Assembly (NCBI RefSeq): GCF_000607165.1
Contig: NZ_JFZG01000006.1
Location: 372,001 to 436,000 of the forward strand
DNA length: 64,000 bases
Direction: 5' to 3'
Source: Ralstonia pickettii
GTDB lineage: Bacteria; Pseudomonadota; Gammaproteobacteria; Burkholderiales; Burkholderiaceae
In this document: one piece after another, positions 18,036-28,280 of the stretch
Layout: the number at the start of each line of letters is the position of its first letter
Position numbering within the stretch: position 1 is the stretch's first letter
Translations under genes and position numbers: made by a program
Notes under the pieces: model-generated
Told to the model about the DNA's origin: nothing
The model's database searches: none
What the model saw: the letters and a program-made list of their open reading frames with translations, nothing else

Positions 18036-19409
18036 TTATTCGCCAGCAATCGTCATCTGCTCGATCAGGATCGAGCCGGTTTCCTTCGTACCGCGTACCA
18101 GCGCATCGGCACCGATGGCGACAATCTGGCGGAACATCTCACCCAGGTTGCCGGCAATCGTAATTTCTTCCACCGGGTACTGAATCACGCCATTTTCAAC
18201 CCAGTAGCCTGACGCGCCGCGCGAGTAATCACCCGTCACGTAGTTCACCCCTTGGCCCATCAGCTCGGTTACCAATAGGCCCGTGCCCATGCGGCGCAGC
18301 ATGCCGGCAAAGTCGTCTTCTGGCGTGGTCTTGTTGGAGAACAGCGTCAGGTTGTGCGAGCCGCCGGCGTTGCCCGTGGTTTGCATGCCGAGCTTGCGCG
18401 CGGAATACGTCGACAGGAAGTAGCCCTCCACCACGCCGTTCTTCACCACATCGCGGCGCTGCGTGCGCACGCCTTCCTCGTCGAACGGCGCGCTGCCCAT
18501 GCCGTTGAGGACGTGAGGGTCTTCCGTGATCTGCACATGCGGCGCGAAAACTTCCTTGCCCAGCGTATCGAGCAGGAACGTCGACTTGCGATACAACGCG
18601 CCGCCCGACACCGCCTGCACAAAGGCGCCCAGCAAACCTGCAGCCAGCGGCGCCTCGAACAACACGGGGCACTTGCGCGTTGTCAGCCGGCGCGCGGACA
18701 AACGCGCCAGCGCACGTTCCGCCGCGTACTTGCCGATCGCTTCCGGTGCGGCCAGATCGTCCGGCGAGCGTTTGGATGAATACCAATCGTCGCGCTGCAT
18801 ATGCGCGCCCGAACCGGCGATCGGCGCAGCCGAAATGAAGTGACGCGAATACGGGTAGCCTGCCATGAAACCGCGCGACGTGGCCAAGACGAAGTGCGAA
18901 TGCTGGGCCGAGATGCTCGAGCCATCGCTGTTGCGGATCTTCGGGCTTACGGCAAAGGCAGCGGCTTCAGCGGCGCGTGCGATCTCCACGGCAGCTTCGG
19001 CGTCAATCATCCACGGGTGATAGAGCTGCAGGTCTTGCGGGTGCTTCTCCAGCAGTTCTTCTTCTGCCAAACCGGCGCAATCATCGTCGGCGGTGAAGCG
19101 CGCAATGTTGTAGGCAGCCTCGACGGTGGACCGCAGTGCCGCCGGCGAAAAGTCCGACGTGCTGGCGTTGCCACGCTTCTTGCCGAGCATGACCGTCACG
19201 CCAACAATCTTGTCGCGGTTCTGCTCGATGGTCTCGATCTCGCCCTTGCGCACCGTGACCGACAGGCCTTGGCCTTCGGAGATTTCCGTTGCGGCATCGG
19301 AGGCGCCGAGTTCGCGGGCAATGCGGAGCACATCGGTGGCCATCTCCTCGAGCTGTTCGCGGCGGTAGGCAAACACAGGGGCGGTCTTGGAATCGGGCGT
19401 TTGAGACAT
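18036..19409 (-). CDS. pmbA: Metalloprotease PmbA/TldE
   Basis: PmbA (TldE) forms a heterodimeric protease with TldD that processes microcin precursors and helps degrade CcdA-type antitoxins. The ATG at 19407-19409 gives 457 residues (a TTG two codons upstream is less likely). Family features include SDAATEISEGQGLSVTVRKG near the N-terminus, TRGFMAGYPYSRHFISAAP in the middle, and GASGYWVENGVIQYPVEEIT near the C-terminus. Like other PmbA proteins it lacks an obvious HExxH. It is divergent from darP; tldD is not in the window. Confidence 0.92.
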   Translation of the reverse strand: MSQTPDSKTAPVFAYRREQLEEMATDVLRIARELGASDAATEISEGQGLSVTVRKGEIETIEQNRDKIVGVTVMLGKKRGNASTSDFSPAALRSTVEAAYNIARFTADDDCAGLAEEELLEKHPQDLQLYHPWMIDAEAAVEIARAAEAAAFAVSPKIRNSDGSSISAQHSHFVLATSRGFMAGYPYSRHFISAAPIAGSGAHMQRDDWYSSKRSPDDLAAPEAIGKYAAERALARLSARRLTTRKCPVLFEAPLAAGLLGAFVQAVSGGALYRKSTFLLDTLGKEVFAPHVQITEDPHVLNGMGSAPFDEEGVRTQRRDVVKNGVVEGYFLSTYSARKLGMQTTGNAGGSHNLTLFSNKTTPEDDFAGMLRRMGTGLLVTELMGQGVNYVTGDYSRGASGYWVENGVIQYPVEEITIAGNLGEMFRQIVAIGADALVRGTKETGSILIEQMTIAGE

Positions 19410-19502
19410 AGGCAATGGAGGGGAGAAACGGGTGCCGGGATTTTGCCAAAAGCGGGCAAGAACTGGCGAAAGCGCCCATCATAGCAAGATACAATGCGCG
19501 CC

Positions 19503-20120
19503 ATGAGCCGAGCATCCCGACACAACCCCACGTATCTCCAACCCGTCGTGCGCACCGACATCGGTGACGAGGACGATCCGGATACGCCCAAGAGCAAATC
19601 GCAGCGCAAGCGCGAGGTGAACGCCTTGCAAGACCTGGGCACCGCCTTGGAAGCGCTGCCCAAAGACAAACTCGCCAAGGTGCCGCTGCCCGAAAAGCTG
19701 CTCGACGCCCTGCGCGAAGCCAAACGCACCACCGCCCATGAAGGCAAGCGCCGCCAGATGCAGTACATCGGCAAGCTGATGCGCGCCCTGACCGACGAGG
19801 AAGTCGAAGCCATTCGCCGCGTCCTGGCCACCTTCGTTGGCGCTTCCAAGGCGGAAACCGCACGTCTGCACGCCATCGAGCGTTGGCGCGACCGCCTGAT
19901 CGCCAGCGACGACGCCGTTACCGAGTTCATTGCAGCGCACCCGGATTCCGACGTGCAGGCGCTGCGTACGCTGGTGCGCAATGCGCGCAAGGAAGCACAG
20001 TTGGCCAAGCCGCCCAAGTCGTCGCGCGAGCTGTTCCAAATGGTCAAGCAGGCCCTGTCAGGCAATGACCGCGACGAAGACGACGCCGATCAACCCGAAG
20101 CCGAAGGCGACGACGCATGA
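19503..20120 (+). CDS. darP: Ribosome-associated protein DarP (YjgA, DUF615)
   Basis: DarP/YjgA binds late 50S precursors and supports subunit maturation. The 205-residue protein is highly charged, with the DUF615 pattern [18 protein letters not shown] at the start and MQYIGKLMR in the middle, then an acidic tail ([17 protein letters not shown]). Two in-frame ATGs exist, at 19494 and 19503. A TACAAT at 19490-19495 could be a -10 that overlaps the first, so 19503 is preferred and the mRNA could be nearly leaderless. Its stop overlaps the mog start by 4 nt (ATGA). Confidence 0.9.
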   Translation: MSRASRHNPTYLQPVVRTDIGDEDDPDTPKSKSQRKREVNALQDLGTALEALPKDKLAKVPLPEKLLDALREAKRTTAHEGKRRQMQYIGKLMRALTDEEVEAIRRVLATFVGASKAETARLHAIERWRDRLIASDDAVTEFIAAHPDSDVQALRTLVRNARKEAQLAKPPKSSRELFQMVKQALSGNDRDEDDADQPEAEGDDA

Positions 20121-20764
20121 CAGCCCCTGCCCCCTCCGCGCCGATCACCCGCCGCCACGCCGACGAACTGATCGTCGGTTTTGTGTCGATCTCAGACCGC
20201 GCCTCGGCCGGCACGTACCAGGATGAAGGGATTCCCGCGCTGCGGGACTGGTTTGGCGCCGCGCTATCGTCGCCGTGGCAAGGGGTGGAGCGGCTGATTC
20301 CGGACGAACAAGCGGCGATTGCCGAAACACTGATCGACCTCGTCGACCATGCCGGCTGCGATCTGGTGCTCACCACGGGCGGCACTGGCCCGACGCGCCG
20401 CGACGTGACGCCCGAGGCCACGCGGGCTGTCGCCACGAAGGAAATGCCGGGTTTTGGCGAGCAGATGCGCCAGATCAGCCTGCATTTCGTTCCGACGGCG
20501 ATTCTGTCGCGTCAGGTAGCGGTGATCCGCGAAACGCCGTCGCGCGCCACGCTGATCATCAACCTGCCCGGGCAGCCGCGCGCCATCAAGGAAACGCTGG
20601 AAGGTTTGAAGGATGTGGAAGGCCGCGCCACGGTGCCGGGCATCTTTGCGGCTGTGCCGTACTGCATTGACCTGATCGGCGGCCCGTATGTCGAGACGCA
20701 CGACAGCGTGGTCAAGGCCTGGCGGCCCAAGCACGCTGTACGTGTAAAACCGCTGCAGGTTTAA
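20117..20764 (+). CDS. mog: Molybdopterin adenylyltransferase
   Basis: Adenylates molybdopterin, preparing it for molybdate insertion in molybdenum cofactor synthesis. The 215 residues match Mog closely: [18 protein letters not shown] at the start, [19 protein letters not shown] (the MPT-binding loop), [20 protein letters not shown] and [17 protein letters not shown]. The start codon overlaps the darP stop (ATGA), implying translational coupling, although the two functions are unrelated. It is convergent with orn, with a 3-nt gap. Confidence 0.93.
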   Translation: MTAPAPSAPITRRHADELIVGFVSISDRASAGTYQDEGIPALRDWFGAALSSPWQGVERLIPDEQAAIAETLIDLVDHAGCDLVLTTGGTGPTRRDVTPEATRAVATKEMPGFGEQMRQISLHFVPTAILSRQVAVIRETPSRATLIINLPGQPRAIKETLEGLKDVEGRATVPGIFAAVPYCIDLIGGPYVETHDSVVKAWRPKHAVRVKPLQV

Positions 20765-20767
20765 CGC

Positions 20768-21424
20768 TTACGGGGCGACCGAAGACGCCAGCGCTTCAGC
20801 GTCCGGCGTTTGCGGCACGTCGCGGATGAAGTGCTCGCGGTAATAGCGCAGCTCTTCGATCGACTCGATGATGTCTGCGAACGCCGTGTGCCGCTGGTGC
20901 TTCGTAAAGCCCTTGGCAATGGCCGGTTGCCAGCGCTTGCAGAGTTCCTTGAGCGTGGAGACGTCCAGGTTGCGGTAGTGGAAGTACTCCTCGAGCTTGG
21001 GCATGTAGCGCGCCATGAAACGGCGGTCCTGGCAGATGGAGTTACCGCACATCGGCGACTTGCTCTTCGGCACCCACTTCTTGAGGAACGCCAGCAGTTC
21101 GGCTTCCGCTTCCGCTTCGGTCGTGGTCGACGCCTTGACCTTGTCGATCAGGCCCGAACGGCCGTGCGTGCCCTTGTTCCACGCGTCCATGCCGTCGAGC
21201 AGCTCGTCGGACTGATGGATCACCAGCACTGGGCCTTCAGCCAGGATGTTCAGCTCCGAATCCGTCACCACCACGGCCACTTCGATGATGCGATCGTTGT
21301 CGGGGCTCAGGCCGGTCATCTCCATGTCGAGCCAGACAAGGTTGTTATCGCTCTTGGCGGCAACGCGGTTGGCGGGCGAGGAGGATGCGACGGACGAAAC
21401 AGGGGTACTCACTGGGGTGCTCAC
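20768..21424 (-). CDS. orn: Oligoribonuclease
   Basis: 3'-5' exonuclease of the DEDDh class that finishes RNA decay by cleaving diribonucleotides, including pGpG from cyclic-di-GMP. Motifs: [19 protein letters not shown] (Asp-x-Glu), [20 protein letters not shown], and [25 protein letters not shown] split around the His/Asp pair. The start is GTG at 21422-21424, preceding a Ser/Thr/Val-rich stretch of ~25 residues before the core; an internal GTG four codons in is possible. It is 218 residues long, against ~180 for E. coli. Divergent from the Ste24-like protease gene. Confidence 0.94.
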   Translation of the reverse strand: MSTPVSTPVSSVASSSPANRVAAKSDNNLVWLDMEMTGLSPDNDRIIEVAVVVTDSELNILAEGPVLVIHQSDELLDGMDAWNKGTHGRSGLIDKVKASTTTEAEAEAELLAFLKKWVPKSKSPMCGNSICQDRRFMARYMPKLEEYFHYRNLDVSTLKELCKRWQPAIAKGFTKHQRHTAFADIIESIEELRYYREHFIRDVPQTPDAEALASSVAP

Positions 21425-21453
21425 TCAAGGGCCTTGAGAAAATGACTGAAGGC

Positions 21454-21459
21454 TATAAT
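21454..21459 (+). promoter_or_regulatory. -10 element of the Ste24-like protease gene
   Basis: A consensus TATAAT lies 30 nt before the ATG at 21489. The nearest -35-like hexamer, TTGAGA (21434-21439), has a 14-nt spacer, so it is weak. Confidence 0.45.
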
Positions 21460-21488
21460 TTTCGCATATCTGATAGGTGTTTCCCCAC

Positions 21489-22748
21489 ATGCCCGCCTTT
21501 ACCGCTGTCTTCCTGATCGCCCTTGTATTGATGTCCGCCACGCGCCTGTGGCTAGCCGCGCGGCAAGTCCGTCACGTGGCGCGTCACCGCGATGCCGTGC
21601 CTGCGCAGTTCGCCGAGTCGATCACACTGGACATGCACCGCAAGGCCGCGGACTACACCATCGCTCGCACCCGCCTGGCGATGCTGGAAGTGCCGGTTCA
21701 GGCCGCCCTGCTGATCGCCCTGACGCTGCTCGGCGGGCTGAACTGGATCAACCAGGCATGGCTGGGCGTGTTTGGCCCCGGTTATGCGTATGGCGTGGCG
21801 CTGATCGCATCGGTCATCGCGATCAGCAGCGTGATCGAGTTGCCGTTTTCGCTGTATGGCCAGTTTGTCGTGGAAGAACGATTCGGCTTCAACCGCATGA
21901 CGTTCAAGCTATGGTTGGCCGACAACCTCAAGGGCTTGGCCATCGGCACCGTGCTGGGCCTGCCGCTGCTGCTGGCGGTGCTCTGGCTGATGGACAAGAT
22001 GGGCGCGTACTGGTGGCTTTACACCTGGATCGTATGGATGGCGTTCATGCTGTTTGTTCAGGCGATCTACCCAAACGTCATCGCACCGCTCTACAACAAG
22101 TTCACCCCGCTGCAGGACGAGGAAATGCGCTCGCGCATCGAAAGCCTGCTCAAGCGCTGCGGCTTCGCCAGCAAGGGCCTGTTCGTGATGGATGGCAGCC
22201 GCCGCAGCGCCCACGGCAATGCTTACTTCAGCGGCTTTGGAGCAACCAAGCGCATCGTCTTCTTCGACACGCTGCTCGCCCGCCTGAATCCGTCCGAAAT
22301 GGAAGCCGTGCTCGCGCATGAGCTGGGCCATTTCAAGCGCCACCACATCACCAAGCGCATCGCCGTGACGTTCGTTCTGAGCCTCGGTGCACTGGCGCTG
22401 CTCGGCTGGCTCATGACGCGCACGTGGTTCTACCTGGGCCTAGGCGTCGCGCCGAACCTGTTCTCCGACAACCACGCGCTGGCACTGATGCTGTTTTTCC
22501 TGATGCTGCCGGTATTCACGTTCTTCGTCTCGCCGCTGGCGAGCCTGTCATCGCGCAAGGACGAATACGAAGCAGATGCCTTCGCCGCCGAGCACTCCGA
22601 TGCCAATCAACTCGTCTCGGCGCTGGTCAAGCTGTTCCAGGACAACGCATCGACGCTCACCCCGGACCCGGTCTACTCAACGTTCTACTATTCGCACCCC
22701 ACTGCATCGCAGCGTGTGGAGCGCCTTGTACAGGCCCGCACGGCATGA
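21489..22748 (+). CDS. M48 family (Ste24-type) membrane metalloprotease
   Basis: Integral membrane zinc protease of 419 residues, resembling CAAX prenyl protease 1 (Ste24), which in bacteria acts in membrane protein quality control. About six or seven hydrophobic helices are visible. The zinc motif is HELGH within [15 protein letters not shown], and the third zinc ligand is the Glu in [33 protein letters not shown] and a C-terminal [17 protein letters not shown] are typical of the group. The ATG at 21489 is preferred over a GTG at 21477. Its stop overlaps the rsgA start (ATGA), so the two are coupled. Confidence 0.9.
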   Translation: MPAFTAVFLIALVLMSATRLWLAARQVRHVARHRDAVPAQFAESITLDMHRKAADYTIARTRLAMLEVPVQAALLIALTLLGGLNWINQAWLGVFGPGYAYGVALIASVIAISSVIELPFSLYGQFVVEERFGFNRMTFKLWLADNLKGLAIGTVLGLPLLLAVLWLMDKMGAYWWLYTWIVWMAFMLFVQAIYPNVIAPLYNKFTPLQDEEMRSRIESLLKRCGFASKGLFVMDGSRRSAHGNAYFSGFGATKRIVFFDTLLARLNPSEMEAVLAHELGHFKRHHITKRIAVTFVLSLGALALLGWLMTRTWFYLGLGVAPNLFSDNHALALMLFFLMLPVFTFFVSPLASLSSRKDEYEADAFAAEHSDANQLVSALVKLFQDNASTLTPDPVYSTFYYSHPTASQRVERLVQARTA

Positions 22749-23692
22749 CGCGCGGCAAACAGGGCCGCGCCCATAAGCAGGCCGCCACTGGCGAACACGG
22801 GCTCGTCATCGCCGCACACGGGCGCCATTACCTGGTAGAACGCGAAGGCGGCGGTTTCCTGCAATGCTTCCCGCGCGGCAAGCGCAGCGAATGCGCTGTC
22901 GGCGATCGCGTGGTCTATGAAGCCACCGCCGTCGACCAGGGCGTCGTCGTGCGCGTGGACGAGCGCCGTAACCTGCTCCACCGCTCAGACCAGTTCAAAT
23001 CGAAGGTGCTGGCAGCGAACCTGGATCAGATCATCATCATGCTCGGCACCGAGCCGAGCTTTTCGGAAGACCTGCTCGGCCGCGCGCTTGTCGCGGCAGA
23101 GTCCCTCGGGATCACCCCTCTGATCCTGCTCAACAAGATCGACCTGACCGCGCGGTTGGAGACGGCGCGCTCGCGCTTGGCCCTCTACCGAGAGCTGGGC
23201 TACACGATCGTGGAATTGACCGTGCATGGCGCGCCAGACGCCGCGCACGCCGCGCTCGAACCGCACGTGGCTGCGCGCGCTTCGATCCTGATCGGACAGT
23301 CGGGCATGGGCAAATCATCGCTGCTGAATCTGCTGATTCCGGGCGTGGACGCGCAAACGCGGGAGATATCCGAGAAGCTGGATTCCGGCAAGCATACGAC
23401 CACGTTCACGCGGCTCTATCACCTACCCGCTGAATGGGGCCAGGGCGGCGTGCTGATCGACTCGCCGGGCTTCCAGGAATTCGGCCTGCATCACCTGAGC
23501 GAAGGCATGTTGGAACGCGCCTTTCCCGAATTCCGCCCCCGCCTGACCGAGTGCCGCTTTTATAACTGCCGACACCTGCAAGAACCCGGCTGTGGCATTC
23601 TGGGTGCGATTACCGAAGGCAAGATCGATCCACGGCGGCACCAGCTTTACGCGCAACTGCTGCACGAATCGGAGCAACAGAAGCCTTGGTAG
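22745..23692 (+). CDS. rsgA: Ribosome small-subunit-dependent GTPase
   Basis: RsgA checks late 30S maturation and hydrolyses GTP on the subunit. The 315 residues comprise an N-terminal OB fold (about 15-75), a circularly permuted GTPase (LLNKIDLT as G4 precedes G1 [12 protein letters not shown], then [10 protein letters not shown] as G3) and a C-terminal zinc domain with C/H ligands in [14 protein letters not shown]. The ATG at 22745 overlaps the protease stop by 4 nt. The longer reading frame upstream is antisense noise over the protease gene. Confidence 0.94.
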   Translation: MTRGKQGRAHKQAATGEHGLVIAAHGRHYLVEREGGGFLQCFPRGKRSECAVGDRVVYEATAVDQGVVVRVDERRNLLHRSDQFKSKVLAANLDQIIIMLGTEPSFSEDLLGRALVAAESLGITPLILLNKIDLTARLETARSRLALYRELGYTIVELTVHGAPDAAHAALEPHVAARASILIGQSGMGKSSLLNLLIPGVDAQTREISEKLDSGKHTTTFTRLYHLPAEWGQGGVLIDSPGFQEFGLHHLSEGMLERAFPEFRPRLTECRFYNCRHLQEPGCGILGAITEGKIDPRRHQLYAQLLHESEQQKPW

Positions 23693-23722
23693 CGGCTTCG
23701 TAACACGTTCGGGGAGGCTGAG

Positions 23723-24037
23723 ATGAAGTTGCTGATCAGCAGTTCATCGCTCGGCATGGCAGCACACTGGCAAAACGTGCTGTCTGCCGCCGGCATCCGC
23801 ACCGAGCTGCGCAACATTTACCTGAGCAGCGTAGCGGGTGACGTTCCGCCGCAGGACTGCGCAGCGCAAGTGTGGCTCGTGAACCCGGCGCAGGAAGCGC
23901 AGGCCCGAGCGCTGATCGATCAAGCGCAGCATCCGCCGACCGGTCCGGCATGGCGTTGCGTGCATTGCGGAGAGAGCCACGAGCCGCAGTTCGCCCAGTG
24001 CTGGCGCTGCGGCAAAGACCGCGAGGATGCGGCCTGA
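23723..24037 (+). CDS. DUF2007-type protein with zinc ribbon
   Basis: A 104-residue soluble protein. Residues 1-70 resemble the DUF2007 (putative signal-transducing) fold, starting MKLLISSSSLGMAAHWQNVL and containing VWLVNPAQEAQARALIDQA. The C-terminus holds a small zinc ribbon, CVHCGESHEPQFAQCWRCG, with two CxxC pairs. A GGGGAGG ribosome site precedes the ATG at 23723. It follows rsgA by 30 nt and is probably in the same transcript. The function is unknown. Confidence 0.78.
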   Translation: MKLLISSSSLGMAAHWQNVLSAAGIRTELRNIYLSSVAGDVPPQDCAAQVWLVNPAQEAQARALIDQAQHPPTGPAWRCVHCGESHEPQFAQCWRCGKDREDAA

Positions 24038-24068
24038 TTGATCGTTCAGCGGCTAGGTGACAGCCGCA

Positions 24069-25010
24069 TCAGCCCAACCACACGGCAATCGACAGCATCG
24101 CCAGCAGCAGCATCCACAGCACCACCGCGCGCCACACCAGTCCCACAGCTGACTGCAGCGTGCGTACGTTCGGCTCCTGCCCCACTTCCATTGGATAGGC
24201 GCCGTCCTCGTCGGCAATGCTATCGACCGAATCGCGTTGCGGAATGGGCGTGCCAAGGCGCACGCCCAGTGCACCACCGCCGGCCGCCAGCAGGATGCCA
24301 TTCACTTCGTCGTTCCACTTGGCAGCGCGGTTGCGCCACGCGTATACGGCATCTTCAAAGTTACCGACGATGGAGAAGCCGATCGCAGTCAGGCGCGCGG
24401 GGAAGTAGTCGATGACGAAAAATGCCTGACGGGCAAAGAGACCAAGCGCGGGGCTGCGCTCCGTCGACGTATCGCTCCAGTGGCGAGCGAGGTATTCGGC
24501 GCCGCGGTACAACACCACACCCGCGGGGCCGATCGGCACCAGGAACCAGAAGAACACGCCAAACACGTGACGATGCGCCGCCACGATCGCGCATTCGAGC
24601 GTATGGCGGACGATCTCATTGACAGGCATGTCGGTCGTGTCCTGCCCCGACCATTCGTTGAGGAGCAGGCGCGCAGTGACAACGTCATCGCTGCGCAGCG
24701 CCTCGTGGATATCGGTGAAGTAGTGGCTGAACTGGCGGAAACCAAGCGTCAGATAGACCATCAGCACGTTCCACAGGAACGCCAGCCCAAGGCTGATCGA
24801 CGACAGCAGATAGTGCACCAGCGCCACGACCACCACGGCCGGCAGCGTGACCACACACCAGGCGAGCACGGCATCGCGACGATGGCCCGTGTCGAACCAT
24901 TCTTCTGCCCGCGCGGCCAGTGCGCGTACGACGTCGTAGATCGGGTTGTCCCGGCTGAGCGCACGGAACTGTTCAAGAATCAGCGCGCAGAGTACGGAGA
25001 AAAAAGTCAT
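24069..25010 (-). CDS. CobD/CbiB-like membrane protein
   Basis: A 313-residue membrane protein with four or five hydrophobic helices, starting MTFFSVLCALILEQFRAL at ATG 25008-25010. It belongs to the CobD/CbiB (adenosylcobinamide-phosphate synthase) / AmpE superfamily, as shown by the NEIVRHTLECAIVAAHRHVF region and FWFLVPIGPAGVVLYRGAEYL. Many betaproteobacteria carry such a protein outside cobalamin clusters, and no cob/cbi gene is near here, so a role in B12 synthesis should not be assumed. The upstream extension to 25085 is unlikely. Confidence 0.75.
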   Translation of the reverse strand: MTFFSVLCALILEQFRALSRDNPIYDVVRALAARAEEWFDTGHRRDAVLAWCVVTLPAVVVVALVHYLLSSISLGLAFLWNVLMVYLTLGFRQFSHYFTDIHEALRSDDVVTARLLLNEWSGQDTTDMPVNEIVRHTLECAIVAAHRHVFGVFFWFLVPIGPAGVVLYRGAEYLARHWSDTSTERSPALGLFARQAFFVIDYFPARLTAIGFSIVGNFEDAVYAWRNRAAKWNDEVNGILLAAGGGALGVRLGTPIPQRDSVDSIADEDGAYPMEVGQEPNVRTLQSAVGLVWRAVVLWMLLLAMLSIAVWLG

Positions 25011-25118
25011 TGGAAGGGCGTTGCGAAGGCGTGGATCACGCCGTGGAGGCGATGTGCAAGACGATAGCACACAGCGTGCGCGCAACAGCGCACCTTGGGG
25101 CCCATATTCGCGCCGACG

Positions 25119-25814
25119 CTACGCTGCCAACAGGTGATACAGGTTGCGCAGCATACCCGCCGTCGCACCCCATATGAAGTGACGACCAGAGTCAGACTCT
25201 TGGCCAGAGCGCCGATATGGCATCGCATAGAAACGACGCACACGGTCTTCCCACCGCAGTTCGCGCACTTCGTGGTTGGCCGGGTCCATCAAAAAGGCCA
25301 GCGGCACTTCAAACACCTCGGCCACTTCACTTGGGTCGGGCTGAAGTGTGAAATCAGGCACCAGCAACCCGACAATCGGGCTCACGTGGAAACCCGTCCC
25401 GGTGATGTAGTCAGGCAAGCTACCGATCACCTCGATGTGATCCGCACTGATGCCGACCTCCTCCATCGTTTCGCGCAGCGCCGTGTCGACCATGTCCCGG
25501 TCAAAGTCCTCGCGCCCGCCGCCCGGAAAGCTGACTTGGCCAGCATGTTGGCTAAGCGACGCATTGCGTTGCGTCAGCAGCACCGTCAGACCCGCCTCGC
25601 GCTGCACCAGCGGCACCAGCACCGCTGCCTCGCGCAACTTGAGCGAGGCGTCGATCAGGCGGGATTCATCCGTCTGCTCCGGCTGCCAGTCGGGTGGCAT
25701 TTGCAGCCGCTCACGCACGAACTCGGCGGTCAGCCGCGTGACCCCGAGCGCCGGCAATGATGCCTCGGTCGGCACCACCGGCAACTGCTCAGGATCGAAC
25801 ACAGGACGGCGCAT
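25119..25814 (-). CDS. CoA pyrophosphatase, Nudix family
   Basis: Nudix hydrolase that splits coenzyme A or acyl-CoA into 4'-phosphopantetheine and 3',5'-ADP. The ATG at 25812-25814 (MRRPVFDPEQ) gives 231 residues. The Nudix box is GGGREDFDRDMVDTALRE, followed by TMEEVGI, and is preceded by the CoA-specific block LLTQRNASLSQHAGQVSFP. The C-terminal YHLLAA is unremarkable. No strong ribosome site is seen. It lies downstream of the rplS terminator on the same strand and is probably transcribed alone. Confidence 0.85.
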   Translation of the reverse strand: MRRPVFDPEQLPVVPTEASLPALGVTRLTAEFVRERLQMPPDWQPEQTDESRLIDASLKLREAAVLVPLVQREAGLTVLLTQRNASLSQHAGQVSFPGGGREDFDRDMVDTALRETMEEVGISADHIEVIGSLPDYITGTGFHVSPIVGLLVPDFTLQPDPSEVAEVFEVPLAFLMDPANHEVRELRWEDRVRRFYAMPYRRSGQESDSGRHFIWGATAGMLRNLYHLLAA

Positions 25815-25881
25815 CGGATGGGAATGAATGAGTTGTGGGCGGAAGACACACATGTGGTCAATTTTCCGCCGCAAAAGAGAA

Positions 25882-25905
25882 AAAAGGCACCCGAAGGTGC
25901 CTTTT
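25882..25905 (-). terminator. Terminator of the rpsP-rimM-trmD-rplS operon
   Basis: Symmetric stem AAAAGGCACC / GGTGCCTTTT with a 4-nt loop, 16 nt after the rplS stop codon. It sits upstream of the Nudix gene and separates the two transcripts. Confidence 0.88.
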
Positions 25906-25920
25906 CGCAACGCGCGCAGA

Positions 25921-26307
25921 TTACTCCGCTGCGGCTTCCTTGCGCTTGAAGGTCAGCTTCTCCTTGATGCGTGCCGACTTGCCCGAGCGTTGGCGCAGGT
26001 AGTACAGCTTCGCACGGCGCACATCACCGCGACGCTTCACTTCGATGCTGGCCAGCAGCGGCGAGTACAGCTGGAACGTACGCTCCACGCCTTCGCCCGA
26101 AGAGATCTTGCGAACGATGAACGACGAATTCAGGCCACGATTGCGCTTGGCAATCACGACGCCTTCATACGCCTGCACACGCTTGCGGGTGCCTTCAACG
26201 ACGTTCACGTTGACGATCACGGTGTCACCAGGGGCGAACGGGGGGATCGTCTTGTTGGCCGTCAGGCGCTTGATTTCTTCCTGCTCGATTTGCTCGATGA
26301 GATTCAT
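25921..26307 (-). CDS. rplS: 50S ribosomal protein L19
   Basis: Ribosomal protein at the subunit interface. The 128 residues show [55 protein letters not shown], and [18 protein letters not shown], all typical. The ATG lies at 26305-26307, with a strong AGGAGAAA ribosome site. It is the last gene of the operon, 73 nt after trmD. Confidence 0.98.
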
Positions 26308-26380
26308 CTTTTTCTCCTAGACCATCATGCCGGCGTTTTGCCTGATCGGTTGACCGCGGCCCCGGTAGAGGATGGGAACT

Positions 26381-27190
26381 TCACTTGGCCGAACCTTCCG
26401 GTATGGAAGTCTCTGACCCCTTTGCCGTTATCGCCGCGGCAGCGAGGAAGACCTCATCGCTGCGGGACAACAAACCCTGCTTGCGCGCTGCCTCGATCAG
26501 ATCGGGCCGCTTGCGCATCGTATTCAACAGCGCCTGCTGGCGGCGCCACTTCTCGATCTCGGCGTGGTGACCACCCAGCAGCACATCGGGCACACGCACA
26601 CCTTCGTACTCTTCCGGCCGTGTGTAGTGCGGGCAGTCCAGCAAACCATTGACGAAACTGTCTTGCACTGCCGACTGCGCATCGCCCAGCACGCCGGGCA
26701 ACTGCCGCACTACGGCGTCGATGATCGCCATCGCTGCAATCTCTCCGCCGGAGAGGACGAAATCGCCAAGGCTGATTTCCTCATCTACTCGACGGTCGAC
26801 CAGACGTTGATCGATCGCTTCATAGCGCCCGCACAGCAACGTGAGCGCCGGCAGCTGCGCCAGCTCCATCACCCGCTTGTGCGTGAGCGGCTTGCCTTGC
26901 GGCGACAGCAGCACCACATGCGACGCCGCCGGCGCTTGCGCCTCGTGAATTGCATCCAGCGCAGCTTCCAGCGGCTTGGCCAACATCACCATGCCTGGAC
27001 CACCGCCGTAAGGGCGGTCGTCCACGGTACGGTAGTTGTCCGTCGTGAAATCGCGCGGGTTCCAGGTGCGCAACGTATACACCTGCTGTTTGGCTGCGCG
27101 GCTGGTGATCCCCCAGTCCGTCAGCGCCCGGAACATGTCCGGAAACAGCGAGACGACGTCGAACTGCATCGCCGAATTCTCCGGCCGCAT
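26381..27190 (-). CDS. trmD: tRNA (guanine-N1-)-methyltransferase
   Basis: Methylates G37 of tRNAs, preventing frameshifting. The 269 residues start [17 protein letters not shown]; an internal ATG (MQFDVV) seven codons in is an alternative. SPOUT-knot motifs: [44 protein letters not shown], and [19 protein letters not shown]. Gene order rpsP-rimM-trmD-rplS is the conserved one, and rimM ends 2 nt before this start. Confidence 0.97.
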   Translation of the reverse strand: MRPENSAMQFDVVSLFPDMFRALTDWGITSRAAKQQVYTLRTWNPRDFTTDNYRTVDDRPYGGGPGMVMLAKPLEAALDAIHEAQAPAASHVVLLSPQGKPLTHKRVMELAQLPALTLLCGRYEAIDQRLVDRRVDEEISLGDFVLSGGEIAAMAIIDAVVRQLPGVLGDAQSAVQDSFVNGLLDCPHYTRPEEYEGVRVPDVLLGGHHAEIEKWRRQQALLNTMRKRPDLIEAARKQGLLSRSDEVFLAAAAITAKGSETSIPEGSAK

Positions 27191-27192
27191 GT

Positions 27193-27834
27193 TCAGTAAT
27201 CCAGACCCCAGTCGACGACGATGCGCTTGCCTGCGACATCCACCGACTTCACGTAAACCTCGACAAATGGCACGAGCCGCTCGACCTCGCCTTCACCGAC
27301 GATACGCAGGACTTGATGCGCACCGTTGTCGATCAGGCCGGCCACCGTGCCAAGCGTTTCCTGTTGCTCGTTGACGACCGTGGCGCCGATCAGATCGACC
27401 CAGTAGAACTCGTCATCGTCCGGCTCGGGAAAATCGGCCCGGCTGACCCACACGGCATAGCCGCGCAGTGCCTCGGCGACGTTGCGGTCGGGCGCGGCAG
27501 GCGAACCCGCCACCACCGTACCGCTATGCTCGCGCGACGTGCCAACGGGAAACACCAGCCAGTCTGCCGACGTTGCCAACGCGCCAGCAGGCGGCTTGAG
27601 CCACCACGTGCGGGCATTCAACAGCGCGTCGGCATCGCCGTGCAACTGGACCTTGATCCAACCGCGAATACCGTAGGCCCCACCGACATAACCCACCTCG
27701 ACGAGATCGTCTGGGAGCGTCGGATTGGTGCCTGCCCCCGGGCGCATGGCTTGCAGCCGTTCAGCAACCTTTTGCGAGGTTACTTGCGTTGCGGCAGCCA
27801 CAGGACCGGGCCGTGTCGATGCGGCGCGCGTCAC
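27193..27834 (-). CDS. rimM: Ribosome maturation factor RimM
   Basis: RimM assists maturation of the 30S head and binds S19. The core ([20 protein letters not shown], the RimM N-domain, and a PRC barrel with [20 protein letters not shown]) is clear. As drawn, GTG at 27832-27834 gives 213 residues, about 30 longer than usual; ATG at 27747 ([10 protein letters not shown]) would give a standard length, and neither has a strong ribosome site. It is the second gene of the rpsP operon. Confidence 0.92.
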   Translation of the reverse strand: MTRAASTRPGPVAAATQVTSQKVAERLQAMRPGAGTNPTLPDDLVEVGYVGGAYGIRGWIKVQLHGDADALLNARTWWLKPPAGALATSADWLVFPVGTSREHSGTVVAGSPAAPDRNVAEALRGYAVWVSRADFPEPDDDEFYWVDLIGATVVNEQQETLGTVAGLIDNGAHQVLRIVGEGEVERLVPFVEVYVKSVDVAGKRIVVDWGLDY

Positions 27835-27880
27835 AGCAGGAAGTGCTCGGACGGCACCGTCGATCGACGCATGCTAAAAC

Positions 27881-28135
27881 TTAGGCAGCAGCTTTCTTGC
27901 CGTTTTGCTTCACCAGACGGGCAACCGTCGGCGAGAGTTGTGCGCCCACGCCTTCCCAGTAGGTCAGGCGGTCTTGCACGATGCGCAGACCTTCTTCGCC
28001 TTCACCGGCGAGCGGGTTGTAGAAACCGACGCGCTCGATGAAACGGCCATCACGGCGGTTACGCGAGTCGGTCGCAACGATATTGAAGAACGGGCGCTTC
28101 TTGGAGCCACCGCGGGCCAGACGGATCACGACCAT
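27881..28135 (-). CDS. rpsP: 30S ribosomal protein S16
   Basis: The 84-residue S16 starts [20 protein letters not shown] at ATG 28133-28135, behind an AAGGAA ribosome site. [17 protein letters not shown] and LDRLTYW-like [14 protein letters not shown] segments are diagnostic. It is the first gene of the operon, with a promoter at 28182-28210. An upstream in-frame extension to 28426 is antisense to the neighbouring gene and not credible. Confidence 0.97.
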   Translation of the reverse strand: MVVIRLARGGSKKRPFFNIVATDSRNRRDGRFIERVGFYNPLAGEGEEGLRIVQDRLTYWEGVGAQLSPTVARLVKQNGKKAAA

Positions 28136-28181
28136 GGATCTATTCCTTGAAAAACTGGGTATGCGTACAGAGAAACACGCA

Positions 28182-28210
28182 AGTATAGCGCAATTTCTCC
28201 GACCAAACAA
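28182..28210 (-). promoter_or_regulatory. Promoter of the rpsP operon
   Basis: On the minus strand TTGTTT (28205-28210), a 17-nt spacer and TATACT (28182-28187), about 45 nt upstream of the rpsP start codon. Confidence 0.7.
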
Positions 28211-28280
28211 ACACTTAGGCGTAGCGAGCGGAGATGCCGGGCGGCACGCGCGGTAAGGACGGTACGTAAAGCCCGCCATT